A DNA stretch of 42,527 bases from Clostridia bacterium (GTDB taxonomy: Bacteria; Bacillota; Clostridia; UBA1212; UBA1255): the NCBI GenBank assembly GCA_017517275.1, contig JAFWZX010000036.1, positions 1 through 42,527 on the forward strand, read 5' to 3'. Position 1 is the first letter of the stretch, and each line of letters starts with the position of its first letter. Of the stretch, positions 7,949 through 16,846 are shown piece after piece. A program made the position numbers and the translations under genes. The notes beneath the pieces are model-generated. The model saw only the letters and a list, made by a program, of their open reading frames with translations, made no database searches and had not been told where the DNA came from.

Positions 7949-8158
7949 ATGACATTTTTTAGCAATAGCTCGGCAATTACCAAATGTGCCGCAAAGTTAA
8001 GCGACGAACTTTCCAATATTGATTTTGACCCCTCGCGTGCTGTAAAAATGCTCAAACACATGGGCGTTGGAATGCTTGTAATTTTCGTTATCATAGGAAT
8101 CATTATTTTATCTACGGTTGTTATCCAGAAACTTTTTTCCGAAAAAAAAGATAAATAA
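7949..8158 (+). CDS. Small membrane protein, decarboxylase gamma subunit-like
   Basis: This 69-residue protein starts 17 bases after the beta-subunit gene, behind TAGGAGGTATG. The N-terminal half is soluble; one hydrophobic helix, MLVIFVIIGIIILSTVVI (about 42-59), is followed by a basic tail. The GVGMLVIFVIIG pattern resembles the OadG helix, which anchors and stabilises the decarboxylase complex, but the soluble part is at the N-terminal side, reversed from typical OadG. Operon position supports a gamma-like role. A terminator follows, making a two-gene unit. Confidence 0.6.
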   Translation: MTFFSNSSAITKCAAKLSDELSNIDFDPSRAVKMLKHMGVGMLVIFVIIGIIILSTVVIQKLFSEKKDK

Positions 8159-8186
8159 TCTGCCGTATCAAAATTAAACGTATCAG

Positions 8187-8222
8187 AAACGAGGTCCATA
8201 AGAAACGGATCTCGTTTTTTTG
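8187..8222 (+). terminator. Intrinsic terminator after the decarboxylase genes
   Basis: AAACGAGGTCC (8187-8197) pairs with GGATCTCGTTT (8207-8217) with one G-T pair, followed by T residues to 8221. Confidence 0.85.
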
Positions 8223-8267
8223 TTAAAAATTACTGATTCCGACAACAATATAAGATAATCTCTGCCC

Positions 8268-8296
8268 TTGACATCTGCCCAAAAAACATTCATACT
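8268..8296 (+). promoter_or_regulatory. Promoter of the cotH gene
   Basis: A consensus TTGACA (8268-8273) and CATACT (8291-8296) are separated by 17 bases, about 25 bases before the start codon. Confidence 0.6.
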
Positions 8297-8320
8297 AATC
8301 AGGATAAAGGAGTAAGAAAC

Positions 8321-11300
8321 ATGCACGATTATACACATAGAAATTCTACACAAAAAGCAGGTTCATCCCCTGCAAAACATGCTTCTGCACGGAAACATAC
8401 ATCCGACGTACAGAAGCAAAGCAGCAATCCGGGTAAGCAATCAAAAAAGCAATCCGGCGGCAAAAGCAAAAGTATTATCACCTTCTCTTTGCTCCTTATC
8501 ATCGTTGCCCTAATCTTTGTAATAATCATGTTAAACAAGGCAGATAAAAGAAAAGGCGGCACAGAAACCGTCTATAATTCTGAATTCAAGGTAGCTATCA
8601 ATGAAGTCTGCGCATATAACGCGTCTATCGTATGGGACAACCACGGTCAATACAGCGATTATATTGAATTTATTAATCTTGGCGATCAGCCTCAGAATTT
8701 AGAAGGCTGTATTCTGAGAATAGACGACGTAATGTATACGTTCCCCTCCACGGAAATAGGTGCAGGAGAGATATTCTTGTTTTTCCTGGATAAAGAAATT
8801 CAAAGTCAGGTAAAAATGACTTTAGATCACACTCGTAGCCAGGAAATCTGTTTTTTCACGGCAGATCAGAATATTGCTTTCACTTATAAAACAACAATAA
8901 CAAAGGCAAACGAAGCGGAAATACGAGAAGACAATAAATATTATATAAGTGACAAGCCCTCTCCGGGATATACAAATGACGAGAAAGGTCTTGCTGCCTT
9001 TATCGCCGCAAATACGCCTGCAGAAGCTTCTCCTATAGTGATATCCGAGGTTCTGCTTCCGGAATCTGAGATTCCGATAAACGGAAAGCTTCAAAAAGCA
9101 CTTGAGATACTCAATATTTCACAAAATAACGTCAATCTTGCTGCTTGGTATATATCAAACGACGTATATAATCCAAATCTATACAACCTCCCTGATGTAG
9201 TCTTAGCTCCCGGGAAGGCGATAATTCTTCTCCCCGACGGAACAGGTCCTAAGTCAACTCAAGATCCAAACGCAACTTATTACCATACGAATTTTACTAT
9301 AACAAATGCTTCTAAGCTCTTCTTTACGTCAAACGGTAAGAAATATACAGAATTGTCTTTAGCCGAGAACGTAACTGCTGATAGCAATTTGAGAGGTAGA
9401 ACAATACAATTTGTATACGAAAATAATAAACTTTTACAATCTAAGACCGACAGTCCCAGCATGGGCTTTATAAACGACAGCGAAGGCACGCAGCTGTATT
9501 ACCAAAGCATTCGTCCCCAAGGTATCGAAATCTCTGAGATTGTTTCCTCGAACAAATCCTTCCTTAAAGGATCAAACAGCACATATACTGACTTTATTGA
9601 ATTATATAACAACAGCGATAGTGATATATCATTAACAGGCCTGTATCTTACAGACAATATAAAGAAACTTTCCAAAGGAGCTTTACCGGACGTTACTATA
9701 AAGGCCCGCTCATATCTTACTGTTTTCTGTTCCTCTTCCGGTGAAAATATCCCCGGCGGATATCATCATGTAGACTTTAATCTGTCTGCTGTCGGAGAGA
9801 GCGTTTATCTCACAAACGGAACAAAGATTTTAGACTATGCAATAACGCCTACGTTAGGCGACGACGAAGCCTTTGGAAGAGCTTCAGGATCCGCAGCCTT
9901 TTCATACCTGACGCAGGCCACCCCGAATAAACTAAACGCGTCAGGCCTTCCTGACTTCTCCTCTGCCCCTCAGATAATAACGACTCCGGGCATATATAAC
10001 AACGTAGGCAACGTAAGCGTAGAATTCAACAGCTCAATAGACGGCACTATTTATTATACGTTAGACTGCAGCACACCATCTGCGTCCTCTACAAAATATA
10101 CCGGACCGATAACGCTTAATAAGACTACCGTTATACGCGCAGTAGTCGTACAACCCGGTAAAAGAGCAAGCAAGCCTGTAGATTATTCATTTATTATCAA
10201 TGAAAATCATTCTACGATGGGGGTTGTCTCATTAGTAACTGCACCGGAAAATCTTTGGGACAAGGACAAAGGAATATACGTTTTTGGAGACAAATTTAAT
10301 TCAGAATTTCCATATAACGGAGCAAACTTCCACGAGGATTGGGAATATCCGGCCTCCATCGGTTTATACGAGTTGGATAACACCGGCTTTGATAACACTT
10401 ATTGCGGAGTGCGCCTATTTGGAGCATACTCAAGAGCTCTGCCAGCAAAATCCTTTGCTTGCTTTTTCAGAGGAAAATACGGTGTAGAACAAATAGAGTA
10501 TCCCTTCTTTGGTGAAAACTACGTTACTACATTTAACTCTCTGGTATTAAGAAACGGCGGACAAGACTGGAACCGTGCCAGAATGAGAGATGCTTTAGTA
10601 TCAAAGCTTGCAATTGATCACGGACTTAAGGTAGATTGCATGAATATGAAGCCTGTAGTTCTCTATCTTAACGGAGAGTATTGGGGCTGTTACTATATAC
10701 GCGAAAAGTTGAACGAAGACTACGTTGCAAACCACTACGGTGTTAAAGATGACGACGTAACAGTATTAGTTGGCAATGCAAAAAATGCCAAGGAATACCA
10801 AGCTCTCGTTACGTATATCAAACAACACGACATGCGCAACGACGAATATTATGAATACGTTGCTTCTCAAATGGATATAGATAATTATATAGATTACGTA
10901 ATAGCAGAGATTGCCTGCGGAAATACGGATCACGGTAACATTAGATTCTACAAATATCCGGGCGGAAAATGGAGATGGATGCTCTATGACGTTGATTGGG
11001 GTCTTACAACAACAGAATCAGATTGCGTTTTCCAATATCTCAATCCCAAGGGCAACGGCGTAAGCGATATGTTTTCAACAGCCATTATTACAGGACTTCT
11101 CAAGCGCCCTGAATTTCGTGATAAATTTATTTCACGCATGGCATGGCAAATGACCTCCGTATGGACACCTGAGAATTATCAGAAACAAATCGATATCTTT
11201 CAGCAAGCCCTTGATCCGGAAATACAGCGTGACTATGAGAAGTGGTCTGCATATATAAAAGATAATAACGTTCTTACTGAGTATTATCCTATAAAGTATT

Positions 11301-11437
11301 CTCGTTGGCTCTCTCAAATTGAAACGATGAAATCCCGTATTAATTACCAATACGAAAGAGTATATAAGGGTGTGAAAAACTTCTTTGATTTATCAGACTC
11401 ACAAATGTTAAGTTATGGCTTTACAAAGCCGCAATAA
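8321..11437 (+). CDS. Membrane-anchored CotH kinase-family protein with lamin-tail domains
   Basis: This 1038-residue protein begins with a Ser/Lys-rich cytoplasmic tail, has one membrane helix (about 51-72), and is otherwise extracellular. Three lamin-tail-like domains can be seen, with cores such as INEVCAYNA, ISEVLLPES and ISEIVSSNKS each followed by an IE(F/L)xN strand (about 85-200, 240-390, 405-540). A chitobiase/hexosaminidase C-terminal-like beta domain (about 545-630, VEFNSSIDGTIYYTLD) follows. The C-terminal 400 residues are a CotH domain, with GNTDHGNIRFYKYPGGKWRW and YDVDWGL (about 867-895) holding the kinase-like catalytic Asp residues. CotH proteins phosphorylate spore-coat or surface proteins, or help assemble cellulosome-like complexes. 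The start follows AAAGGAG. The next gene, nrdG, begins 17 bases downstream, so both may share a transcript despite unrelated roles. Confidence 0.88.
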   Translation: MHDYTHRNSTQKAGSSPAKHASARKHTSDVQKQSSNPGKQSKKQSGGKSKSIITFSLLLIIVALIFVIIMLNKADKRKGGTETVYNSEFKVAINEVCAYNASIVWDNHGQYSDYIEFINLGDQPQNLEGCILRIDDVMYTFPSTEIGAGEIFLFFLDKEIQSQVKMTLDHTRSQEICFFTADQNIAFTYKTTITKANEAEIREDNKYYISDKPSPGYTNDEKGLAAFIAANTPAEASPIVISEVLLPESEIPINGKLQKALEILNISQNNVNLAAWYISNDVYNPNLYNLPDVVLAPGKAIILLPDGTGPKSTQDPNATYYHTNFTITNASKLFFTSNGKKYTELSLAENVTADSNLRGRTIQFVYENNKLLQSKTDSPSMGFINDSEGTQLYYQSIRPQGIEISEIVSSNKSFLKGSNSTYTDFIELYNNSDSDISLTGLYLTDNIKKLSKGALPDVTIKARSYLTVFCSSSGENIPGGYHHVDFNLSAVGESVYLTNGTKILDYAITPTLGDDEAFGRASGSAAFSYLTQATPNKLNASGLPDFSSAPQIITTPGIYNNVGNVSVEFNSSIDGTIYYTLDCSTPSASSTKYTGPITLNKTTVIRAVVVQPGKRASKPVDYSFIINENHSTMGVVSLVTAPENLWDKDKGIYVFGDKFNSEFPYNGANFHEDWEYPASIGLYELDNTGFDNTYCGVRLFGAYSRALPAKSFACFFRGKYGVEQIEYPFFGENYVTTFNSLVLRNGGQDWNRARMRDALVSKLAIDHGLKVDCMNMKPVVLYLNGEYWGCYYIREKLNEDYVANHYGVKDDDVTVLVGNAKNAKEYQALVTYIKQHDMRNDEYYEYVASQMDIDNYIDYVIAEIACGNTDHGNIRFYKYPGGKWRWMLYDVDWGLTTTESDCVFQYLNPKGNGVSDMFSTAIITGLLKRPEFRDKFISRMAWQMTSVWTPENYQKQIDIFQQALDPEIQRDYEKWSAYIKDNNVLTEYYPIKYSRWLSQIETMKSRINYQYERVYKGVKNFFDLSDSQMLSYGFTKPQ

Positions 11438-11454
11438 GATTCAAGGAGTACAAA

Positions 11455-12168
11455 ATGATAATCTGCGGTTTACAAAAATTAACACTTTTAGACTATCCGG
11501 GTAAGATGTCTTGTATTATTTTCACCAAGGGATGCGATTTCCGCTGTCCTTTTTGCCATAATGCTTCTTTAGTTGTAAATACACAAGTCAATGATGACAG
11601 ATCCTACGATATAGAGCCTATATCAGAAGCAGAGATTTTTTCTTTTTTAAAAAAACGTAAGGGAATCTTGGAAGGCGTTGTTATCACAGGCGGAGAACCT
11701 ACGCTTAAAAAGGATCTTATTTCGTTTATTTCGGCTATTAAAGAGCTGGGATATAACGTAAAGCTGGATACTAACGGTAATCATCCCCAGGTAATCAAGG
11801 ATCTTTTACAGCTCAATCTGATTGATTATATTGCGATGGATATTAAAAACTGTAAAGAGAAATATTCGCGCACTATAGGCTTGAGTAAGTTTGATATAAC
11901 AAATATTATACATAGTGTAGATATCATAAAAAACAGTGATATCGACTATGAATTCCGCACTACTGTGGTGGAAGCTTTTCACAAAGAAGAAGATTTTGAA
12001 TCAATCGGGAAATGGATTGCAGGAGCAAAAGCATATTATCTTCAGAATTTTGTAGATTCAGGTGACCTGATTGTCCCGGGTTTACAAGGCGTTACACCTA
12101 AAAAAATGGCAACGTTTGCTGACATTGCAAGTAGATACGTGCATAATACACAGCTTAGAGGGCTCTGA
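11455..12168 (+). CDS. nrdG: Anaerobic ribonucleotide reductase activating enzyme (radical SAM)
   Basis: This 237-residue radical SAM enzyme starts MIICGLQKLTLLDYPGK and carries the cluster motif CDFRCPFC (CxxxCxxC) at about 28-35, then GGEP at the SAM site. It matches the NrdG2-type activases, which are longer than the roughly 155-residue E. coli NrdG. It cleaves S-adenosylmethionine to put a glycyl radical on the class III reductase encoded next. AAGGAG precedes the ATG. It lies downstream of cotH and upstream of the NrdR-type boxes, so its transcription may come from the cotH promoter and escape NrdR control, unlike nrdD. Confidence 0.9.
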   Translation: MIICGLQKLTLLDYPGKMSCIIFTKGCDFRCPFCHNASLVVNTQVNDDRSYDIEPISEAEIFSFLKKRKGILEGVVITGGEPTLKKDLISFISAIKELGYNVKLDTNGNHPQVIKDLLQLNLIDYIAMDIKNCKEKYSRTIGLSKFDITNIIHSVDIIKNSDIDYEFRTTVVEAFHKEEDFESIGKWIAGAKAYYLQNFVDSGDLIVPGLQGVTPKKMATFADIASRYVHNTQLRGL

Positions 12169-12203
12169 TCGTCACATTTGTAAAGTCTTTCATCTTGTCA
12201 CAC

Positions 12204-12279
12204 GAACAATATGTGGTGTTTTTTTTTAAAATAACCACAATATTTTGTGTCCCCCCTATTGACACACTATATATTGCTG
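12204..12279 (+). promoter_or_regulatory. NrdR-type operator boxes before nrdD
   Basis: Compared with the NrdR box ACACWATATATWGTGT, CCACAATATTTTGTGT (12235-12250) matches 14 of 16 and ACACTATATATTGCTG (12264-12279) 13 of 16. A weaker third copy, GAACAATATGTGGTGT (12204-12219), matches 12 of 16. Start-to-start distances are 31 and 29 bases, close to three helical turns. NrdR represses ribonucleotide reductase genes when dATP is plentiful. The nrdR gene itself is not in this window. Confidence 0.7.
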
Positions 12280-12288
12280 TGTTAGAAT
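12259..12288 (+). promoter_or_regulatory. Sigma-A promoter of nrdD
   Basis: TTGACA (12259-12264) and TAGAAT (12283-12288) are 18 bases apart, and an NrdR-type box fills the spacer, so a bound repressor would block polymerase. Confidence 0.75.
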
Positions 12289-12334
12289 CCGCATGCGACT
12301 AAAAAATAGAGGAAATAACATAGGAGGAAATGTC

Positions 12335-14713
12335 ATGTATCAAGTAATTAAAAGAGACGGCAAAGTCACAGATTTTGACTTATCAAAGATCAGTGCCGCT
12401 ATTACGAAGGCTTTTGAAGCACAAAACAAACAGTACAACAGTGCAATCATCGATTTACTTGCACTCAGAGCAACGGCAGATTACGAGAAGAAGATTAAAG
12501 ATAATTTTGTACACGTAGAAGACATCCAAGACAGTGTAGAAAGCGTTCTTGAACAGTCTGGTTATTCAGATGTAGCTAAGGCTTATATTTTATATCGTAA
12601 ACAAAGAGAAAAAATCAGAAATATGAAATCTACAATCCTCGACTACAAGGATTTGGTAGACAGTTACGTTAAAAGCACAGACTGGAGAGTTAAAGAGAAT
12701 TCTACAGTTACTTACTCTGTAGGAGGTCTTATTCTTAGCAACTCCGGCGCAATCACAGCCAACTACTGGCTTTCGGAAATATACGACGAAGAGATTGGAA
12801 ATGCTCATAAGAATGCCGATCTTCATATACATGACTTATCAATGCTGACAGGCTACTGCGCAGGTTGGTCTCTTAAACAACTTATACAAGAAGGTCTTGG
12901 CGGTATTCCCGGTAAGATTACTTCATCTCCCGCAAGCCACCTTGCCACACTCTGTAACCAGATGGTTAACTTCCTTGGTATTATGCAGAATGAATGGGCA
13001 GGCGCGCAAGCTTTCTCTTCTTTCGATACTTATCTGGCTCCGTTTATCAAAGCAGATAATCTCACTTATAAAGAAGCAAAGAAATGCATTGAATCCTTTA
13101 TCTTCGGTGTAAACACACCCAGCAGATGGGGTACACAAGCTCCTTTCTCAAATATCACTCTTGACTGGACAGTTCCAAACGACTTAGCAGAACTTCCTGC
13201 TATTGTAGGCGGCAAAGAAATGCCTTTCAAATATAAAGACTGCCAGAAGGAAATGGATATGGTTAACAAGGCCTTTATTGAAATCATGTTAGAAGGCGAC
13301 GCTAACGGCCGCGGATTCCAGTATCCTATCCCGACGTACTCAATCACAAGAGATTTCGACTGGTCAGATACAGAGAACAACCGTCTGCTTTTTGAAATGA
13401 CTTCAAAATACGGTACACCTTACTTCTCAAACTATATTAACAGTGATATGGCGCCCAGCGATGTAAGAAGTATGTGCTGCAGACTTCGTCTCGATCTTCG
13501 CGAACTCCGCAAAAAGTCCGGCGGCTTCTTCGGAAGCGGAGAAAGCACAGGTTCAATCGGTGTTGTTACTATCAACATGCCACGTATTGCTTATCTTGCT
13601 GCTGACGAAGCTGATTTTTACAAGAGACTTGATAAAATGATGGACATCGCAGCTCGCTCACTTAAGACGAAGAGAACTATCATCACAAGACTGTTAGAAG
13701 AAGGTCTGTATCCATATACAAAGAGATATTTAGGCTCTCTTGACAACCATTTCTCAACAATCGGTCTCGTTGGTATGAACGAAGCTACTCTTAACGCGAA
13801 ATGGATTCGCAAAGATCTTACAAATGCTGAAGCTCAAAAGTTCGCACAAGATGTTTTGAATCACATGCGTGAGCGTTTATCTGATTATCAAGAAGTATAC
13901 GGCGACTTGTACAACCTTGAAGCAACGCCCGCAGAGTCCACATCTTACCGTCTTGCAAAGCATGACATCAAGAAATACCCTGATATTATCACTGCCTCAG
14001 AGAAAGATAAGACTCCTTATTATACAAACAGCTCTCACCTTCCTGTTGGATATACTGAGGATATTTTTGAAGCACTCGATATTCAGGACGAGCTGCAGAC
14101 CCTCTATACGTCAGGTACCGTTTTCCACGCCTTTGTCGGTGAAAAGCTTCCTACGTGGCAAGCGACAGCAAACCTGGTTCGTAAGATCGCAGAAAACTAT
14201 AAATTGCCTTATTATACCATTTCTCCTACGTATTCAATCTGTAGAGAGCATGGTTATATCAACGGCGAGGTATATAAATGTCCTCATTGCGGTGCAGACA
14301 CAGAAGTATACAGCCGTATAACAGGATATTACAGACCTGTGCAGAATTGGAACGATGGTAAGTCACAAGAGTTCAAAGACAGAAAGGTTTACAACATTGC
14401 AAATTCAACACTCAAGACTTCTCATGCAATCAAACCTGTACAAGACCAGGCTACAGAGGCTTGCCAGTGCGCAGATTGTTCCGGTCAGCTTATCCTTTTC
14501 ACAACAAAAACTTGTCCTAACTGTAAGGTTGCAAAAACACTTCTTGACAACGCAGGTTTGACTTATACAATCATCGACGCAGAAGAAAACCCGGATTTAG
14601 TCGCTAAATACGGTATCCGTCAGGCACCTACGTTGGTCGAACTTACAGATGCCGGCGCTGTTAAGTATGCCAACGCTTCTAACATTAAAAAATTTGTAGA
14701 AAGCGCATCTTAA
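12335..14713 (+). CDS. nrdD: Class III anaerobic ribonucleoside-triphosphate reductase with fused redoxin tail
   Basis: This 792-residue enzyme reduces ribonucleoside triphosphates to dNTPs without oxygen. An ATP-cone (about 1-90, starting MYQVIKRDGKVTDFDLSKI) gives allosteric control. The catalytic barrel follows; CPHC (649-652) and a later CxCxxC run (about 710-715) may bind zinc around the glycyl loop RITGYYRPVQNW, where Gly664 would hold the radical. The last 75 residues are a separate glutaredoxin/NrdH-like domain starting LILFTTKTCPNC, with redox cysteines 727 and 730 and a cis-proline stretch RQAPTL. This tail is unusual, since most class III enzymes end soon after the glycyl loop and some use formate. 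With thioredoxin reductase encoded 18 bases downstream, the enzyme probably receives electrons through its own tail. The ATG at 12335 follows TAGGAGG. Confidence 0.93.
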   Translation: MYQVIKRDGKVTDFDLSKISAAITKAFEAQNKQYNSAIIDLLALRATADYEKKIKDNFVHVEDIQDSVESVLEQSGYSDVAKAYILYRKQREKIRNMKSTILDYKDLVDSYVKSTDWRVKENSTVTYSVGGLILSNSGAITANYWLSEIYDEEIGNAHKNADLHIHDLSMLTGYCAGWSLKQLIQEGLGGIPGKITSSPASHLATLCNQMVNFLGIMQNEWAGAQAFSSFDTYLAPFIKADNLTYKEAKKCIESFIFGVNTPSRWGTQAPFSNITLDWTVPNDLAELPAIVGGKEMPFKYKDCQKEMDMVNKAFIEIMLEGDANGRGFQYPIPTYSITRDFDWSDTENNRLLFEMTSKYGTPYFSNYINSDMAPSDVRSMCCRLRLDLRELRKKSGGFFGSGESTGSIGVVTINMPRIAYLAADEADFYKRLDKMMDIAARSLKTKRTIITRLLEEGLYPYTKRYLGSLDNHFSTIGLVGMNEATLNAKWIRKDLTNAEAQKFAQDVLNHMRERLSDYQEVYGDLYNLEATPAESTSYRLAKHDIKKYPDIITASEKDKTPYYTNSSHLPVGYTEDIFEALDIQDELQTLYTSGTVFHAFVGEKLPTWQATANLVRKIAENYKLPYYTISPTYSICREHGYINGEVYKCPHCGADTEVYSRITGYYRPVQNWNDGKSQEFKDRKVYNIANSTLKTSHAIKPVQDQATEACQCADCSGQLILFTTKTCPNCKVAKTLLDNAGLTYTIIDAEENPDLVAKYGIRQAPTLVELTDAGAVKYANASNIKKFVESAS

Positions 14714-14731
14714 ATAAACGAGGATTGATTT

Positions 14732-15646
14732 ATGTCCGATAAAATGTACGATACAATAATTATTGGTGGAGGGCCTGCCGGACTTACGGCAGCCCTTTAC
14801 TGTGCCCGAGCATCTGCAAGGACACTGCTCTTTGAAGGCGAAGGTTACGGCGGTCAGATTGCGGCATCGCCAAGAGTTGAGAATTACCCTGGCTTTAAAG
14901 CTGTAAGCGGAAATGATCTTACGTCGTATCTGTATGACCAGGCACTTGAATTCGGCGCCGAGACAGAGTATGCAGCAGTGGAAAAGGTGGAGCTTGTTCA
15001 AGGAGGTTTCGCCGTCACAGCCGACGGAAACACATACACAACAAAGACGATTATCATAGCTACCGGTGTTAAAAAGCGTAAATTAGGTTTGGATAATGAA
15101 GACGATCTTATCGGAGAAGGTGTTTCTTACTGCGCAACCTGCGACGGAGCGTTCTTTAAGAATGCGGACGTGGCTGTAGTAGGCGGCGGCAGCACTGCAC
15201 TTACTGATGCTGTTTTTCTTGCAAAATATTGCCGCAAAGTATATTTAGTGCATAGAAGAAACGAATTCAGAGGCGAGATTCGCCTTGTAGAGGTCCTCAA
15301 AAAGCTGGATAACGTTGAATTTATCCTAAATTACGTTCCCCATAAATTAGTCGGAACAGACAGTTTAAAATCGTTTGAAGTCAGAAATACAATTGATGGT
15401 TCTATAAAAAATCTTGATGTACGAGGTGTTTTTGTTGCAGTAGGACAGATTCCGGATAACGGAATTTTCAAGGACCTGATTGAATTAGACGAAAACGGCT
15501 ATATTGCAGCCGGAGAAGATTGTAAAACCTCCGTACCCGGTATCTATGCAGCAGGTGACTGTCGTACAAAAACAGTAAGACAGCTAACTACCGCCACGGC
15601 AGACGGCACTGTCGCTGCCGTAAATGCATGTGAATTTATTTTTTGA
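14732..15646 (+). CDS. trxB: Thioredoxin reductase
   Basis: This 304-residue flavoprotein has the FAD loop IIGGGPAGLTAALY near the N-terminus, the redox pair CATC (about residues 134-137), the NADPH loop VVGGGSTALTDA, and the C-terminal FAD motif IYAAGDCRTK followed by RQLTTATADG. It transfers electrons from NADPH (or another donor) to a redoxin. The length matches the low-molecular-weight TrxB family. It starts 18 bases after nrdD behind AACGAGGA, so it is probably in the NrdR-controlled unit and may directly reduce the redoxin tail of NrdD. A bidirectional terminator follows. Confidence 0.93.
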   Translation: MSDKMYDTIIIGGGPAGLTAALYCARASARTLLFEGEGYGGQIAASPRVENYPGFKAVSGNDLTSYLYDQALEFGAETEYAAVEKVELVQGGFAVTADGNTYTTKTIIIATGVKKRKLGLDNEDDLIGEGVSYCATCDGAFFKNADVAVVGGGSTALTDAVFLAKYCRKVYLVHRRNEFRGEIRLVEVLKKLDNVEFILNYVPHKLVGTDSLKSFEVRNTIDGSIKNLDVRGVFVAVGQIPDNGIFKDLIELDENGYIAAGEDCKTSVPGIYAAGDCRTKTVRQLTTATADGTVAAVNACEFIF

Positions 15647-15675
15647 TATCCACTTATACCCTTCAATAAAAAGCG

Positions 15676-15717
15676 AAAAAAAACACCGCAGCTGTAAAAA
15701 AGCCGCGGAGTTTTTTT
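15676..15717. terminator. Bidirectional terminator between trxB and the coiled-coil gene
   Basis: AAAAAACACCGC (15676-15687) and GCGGAGTTTTTT pair across a short loop with one mismatch. A runs on one side and T runs on the other let it serve trxB and the convergent gene alike. Confidence 0.75.
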
Positions 15718-15745
15718 ACTTACCATTATCAAGTTTTATAATTAA

Positions 15746-16285
15746 TTACAGAGTCTTCTTGTTTTTCTCAATCTCATTATAAGTCTTAGCAAGTAACGTA
15801 GAGACAGCATTAAGACGATCTTCCAGGTATTGCTTTGTAGCACGCTGTATCTCCTGCTCTCTTGCCTTAGCCTGTTCGAGAATCTCGCGTGCCTGCTCTG
15901 TTGCAAGCTGTGTTATACGGTTCTCCTGAACCATTTGAGCTTGTTGAGCTTTAGCTTCGCGTATAATAGCTTCTGCTTCTGAATTAGCATCCGCAATAAT
16001 GCGATTCGCTGTGTCCTCTGCTTCACGAATTGTATTCTCCGCCTGCACGTTCGCTCTTCCAACAATGTCATTTGCATCGTTAACAGCATCTTCTTTAAGC
16101 GCTAAGCTCTCCTTATAATATGAATTTGCTTGTTTTATTTCATCCGGTAAAATACTCTCAAGCTCTGTGATAAGTTCTAATACTTCATTCTTCTCAACTG
16201 ATACTCTGGAACTCACTAAAGACTTTTTACCGTTTACAATCAGATTTTTCAATACTTCCAACATTTCAACGCTATGTATTTCCAT
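15746..16285 (-). CDS. Coiled-coil protein (V-ATPase subunit H-like/DivIVA-like)
   Basis: This 179-residue protein is largely one long charged helix. Residues from about 55 to 165 are rich in Ala, Glu, Gln, Arg and Lys in a heptad-like order, for instance AEDTANRIIADANSEAEAII. The N-terminus MEIHSVEMLEVLKNLIVNGK is conserved in proteins found next to coaD in Clostridia and often annotated only as ATPase, although no nucleotide-binding motif exists. No signal peptide or membrane segment is present. AAGGAGGAC precedes the ATG. It is the last gene of the rsmD-coaD unit. Function unknown; a structural or division-related role is only inference from the coiled coil. Confidence 0.7.
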   Translation of the reverse strand: MEIHSVEMLEVLKNLIVNGKKSLVSSRVSVEKNEVLELITELESILPDEIKQANSYYKESLALKEDAVNDANDIVGRANVQAENTIREAEDTANRIIADANSEAEAIIREAKAQQAQMVQENRITQLATEQAREILEQAKAREQEIQRATKQYLEDRLNAVSTLLAKTYNEIEKNKKTL

Positions 16286-16340
16286 AAATTAGTCCTCCTT
16301 ATTAGGTGCTCTCAATAATTATATATCACTTTTTAAAAAA

Positions 16341-16835
16341 TTACAATTTACATTTCATATGTGATTGTATATCATCTATAATCCGGTCCGGAACAAGGCC
16401 CCGAACGTCTCCTCCATGTTTTGCCACGTCCTTTACAACGCTGGAGCTCAGAAAAGAGTTCTGTACGTCTGCCATCAGGAATATCGTCTCAATATTACTG
16501 TCAATATGCTTGTTAAGGGCTGCCATCTGAAGTTCATACTCATAGTCAGAGACTGCTCTAAGACCTTTTACTATTACAATACCTTCGTTTTTCTTAACAA
16601 AATCTACCAACAATCCATTAAACGTCTGCACGCTGACATTCGGCATATCTCCAATACATTTTGATATCAGGTCAGCCCTTTCTTCCATTGTAAAAAGGCA
16701 TTTTTTGGCATCATTATGCAACACGCCGACGATTAATTTATCAAAAAGCTTAGATGCCCGGCAAATTATATCAAGATGCCCGTTTGTAAGCGGGTCAAAG
16801 CTTCCCGGATATATCGCTATTCTTTCTTTTGGCAT
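16341..16835 (-). CDS. coaD: Phosphopantetheine adenylyltransferase
   Basis: This 164-residue nucleotidyltransferase makes dephospho-CoA from phosphopantetheine and ATP, the fourth step from pantothenate to Co[17 protein letters not shown] holds the TxGH nucleotide-binding motif; [16 protein letters not shown] and [15 protein letters not shown] are also family signatures. The ATG at 16835 is preferred over one at 16841 because AGGAGG is only one base from the latter. It starts 11 bases after the rsmD stop, a common pairing in Firmicutes. Confidence 0.95.
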   Translation of the reverse strand: MPKERIAIYPGSFDPLTNGHLDIICRASKLFDKLIVGVLHNDAKKCLFTMEERADLISKCIGDMPNVSVQTFNGLLVDFVKKNEGIVIVKGLRAVSDYEYELQMAALNKHIDSNIETIFLMADVQNSFLSSSVVKDVAKHGGDVRGLVPDRIIDDIQSHMKCKL

Positions 16836-16846
16836 AGTCATTCCTC

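Noticed and set aside
13869..14321. 150-codon plus-strand frame inside nrdD
   Set aside because: It is an out-of-frame shadow of conserved nrdD sequence, without a ribosome site.
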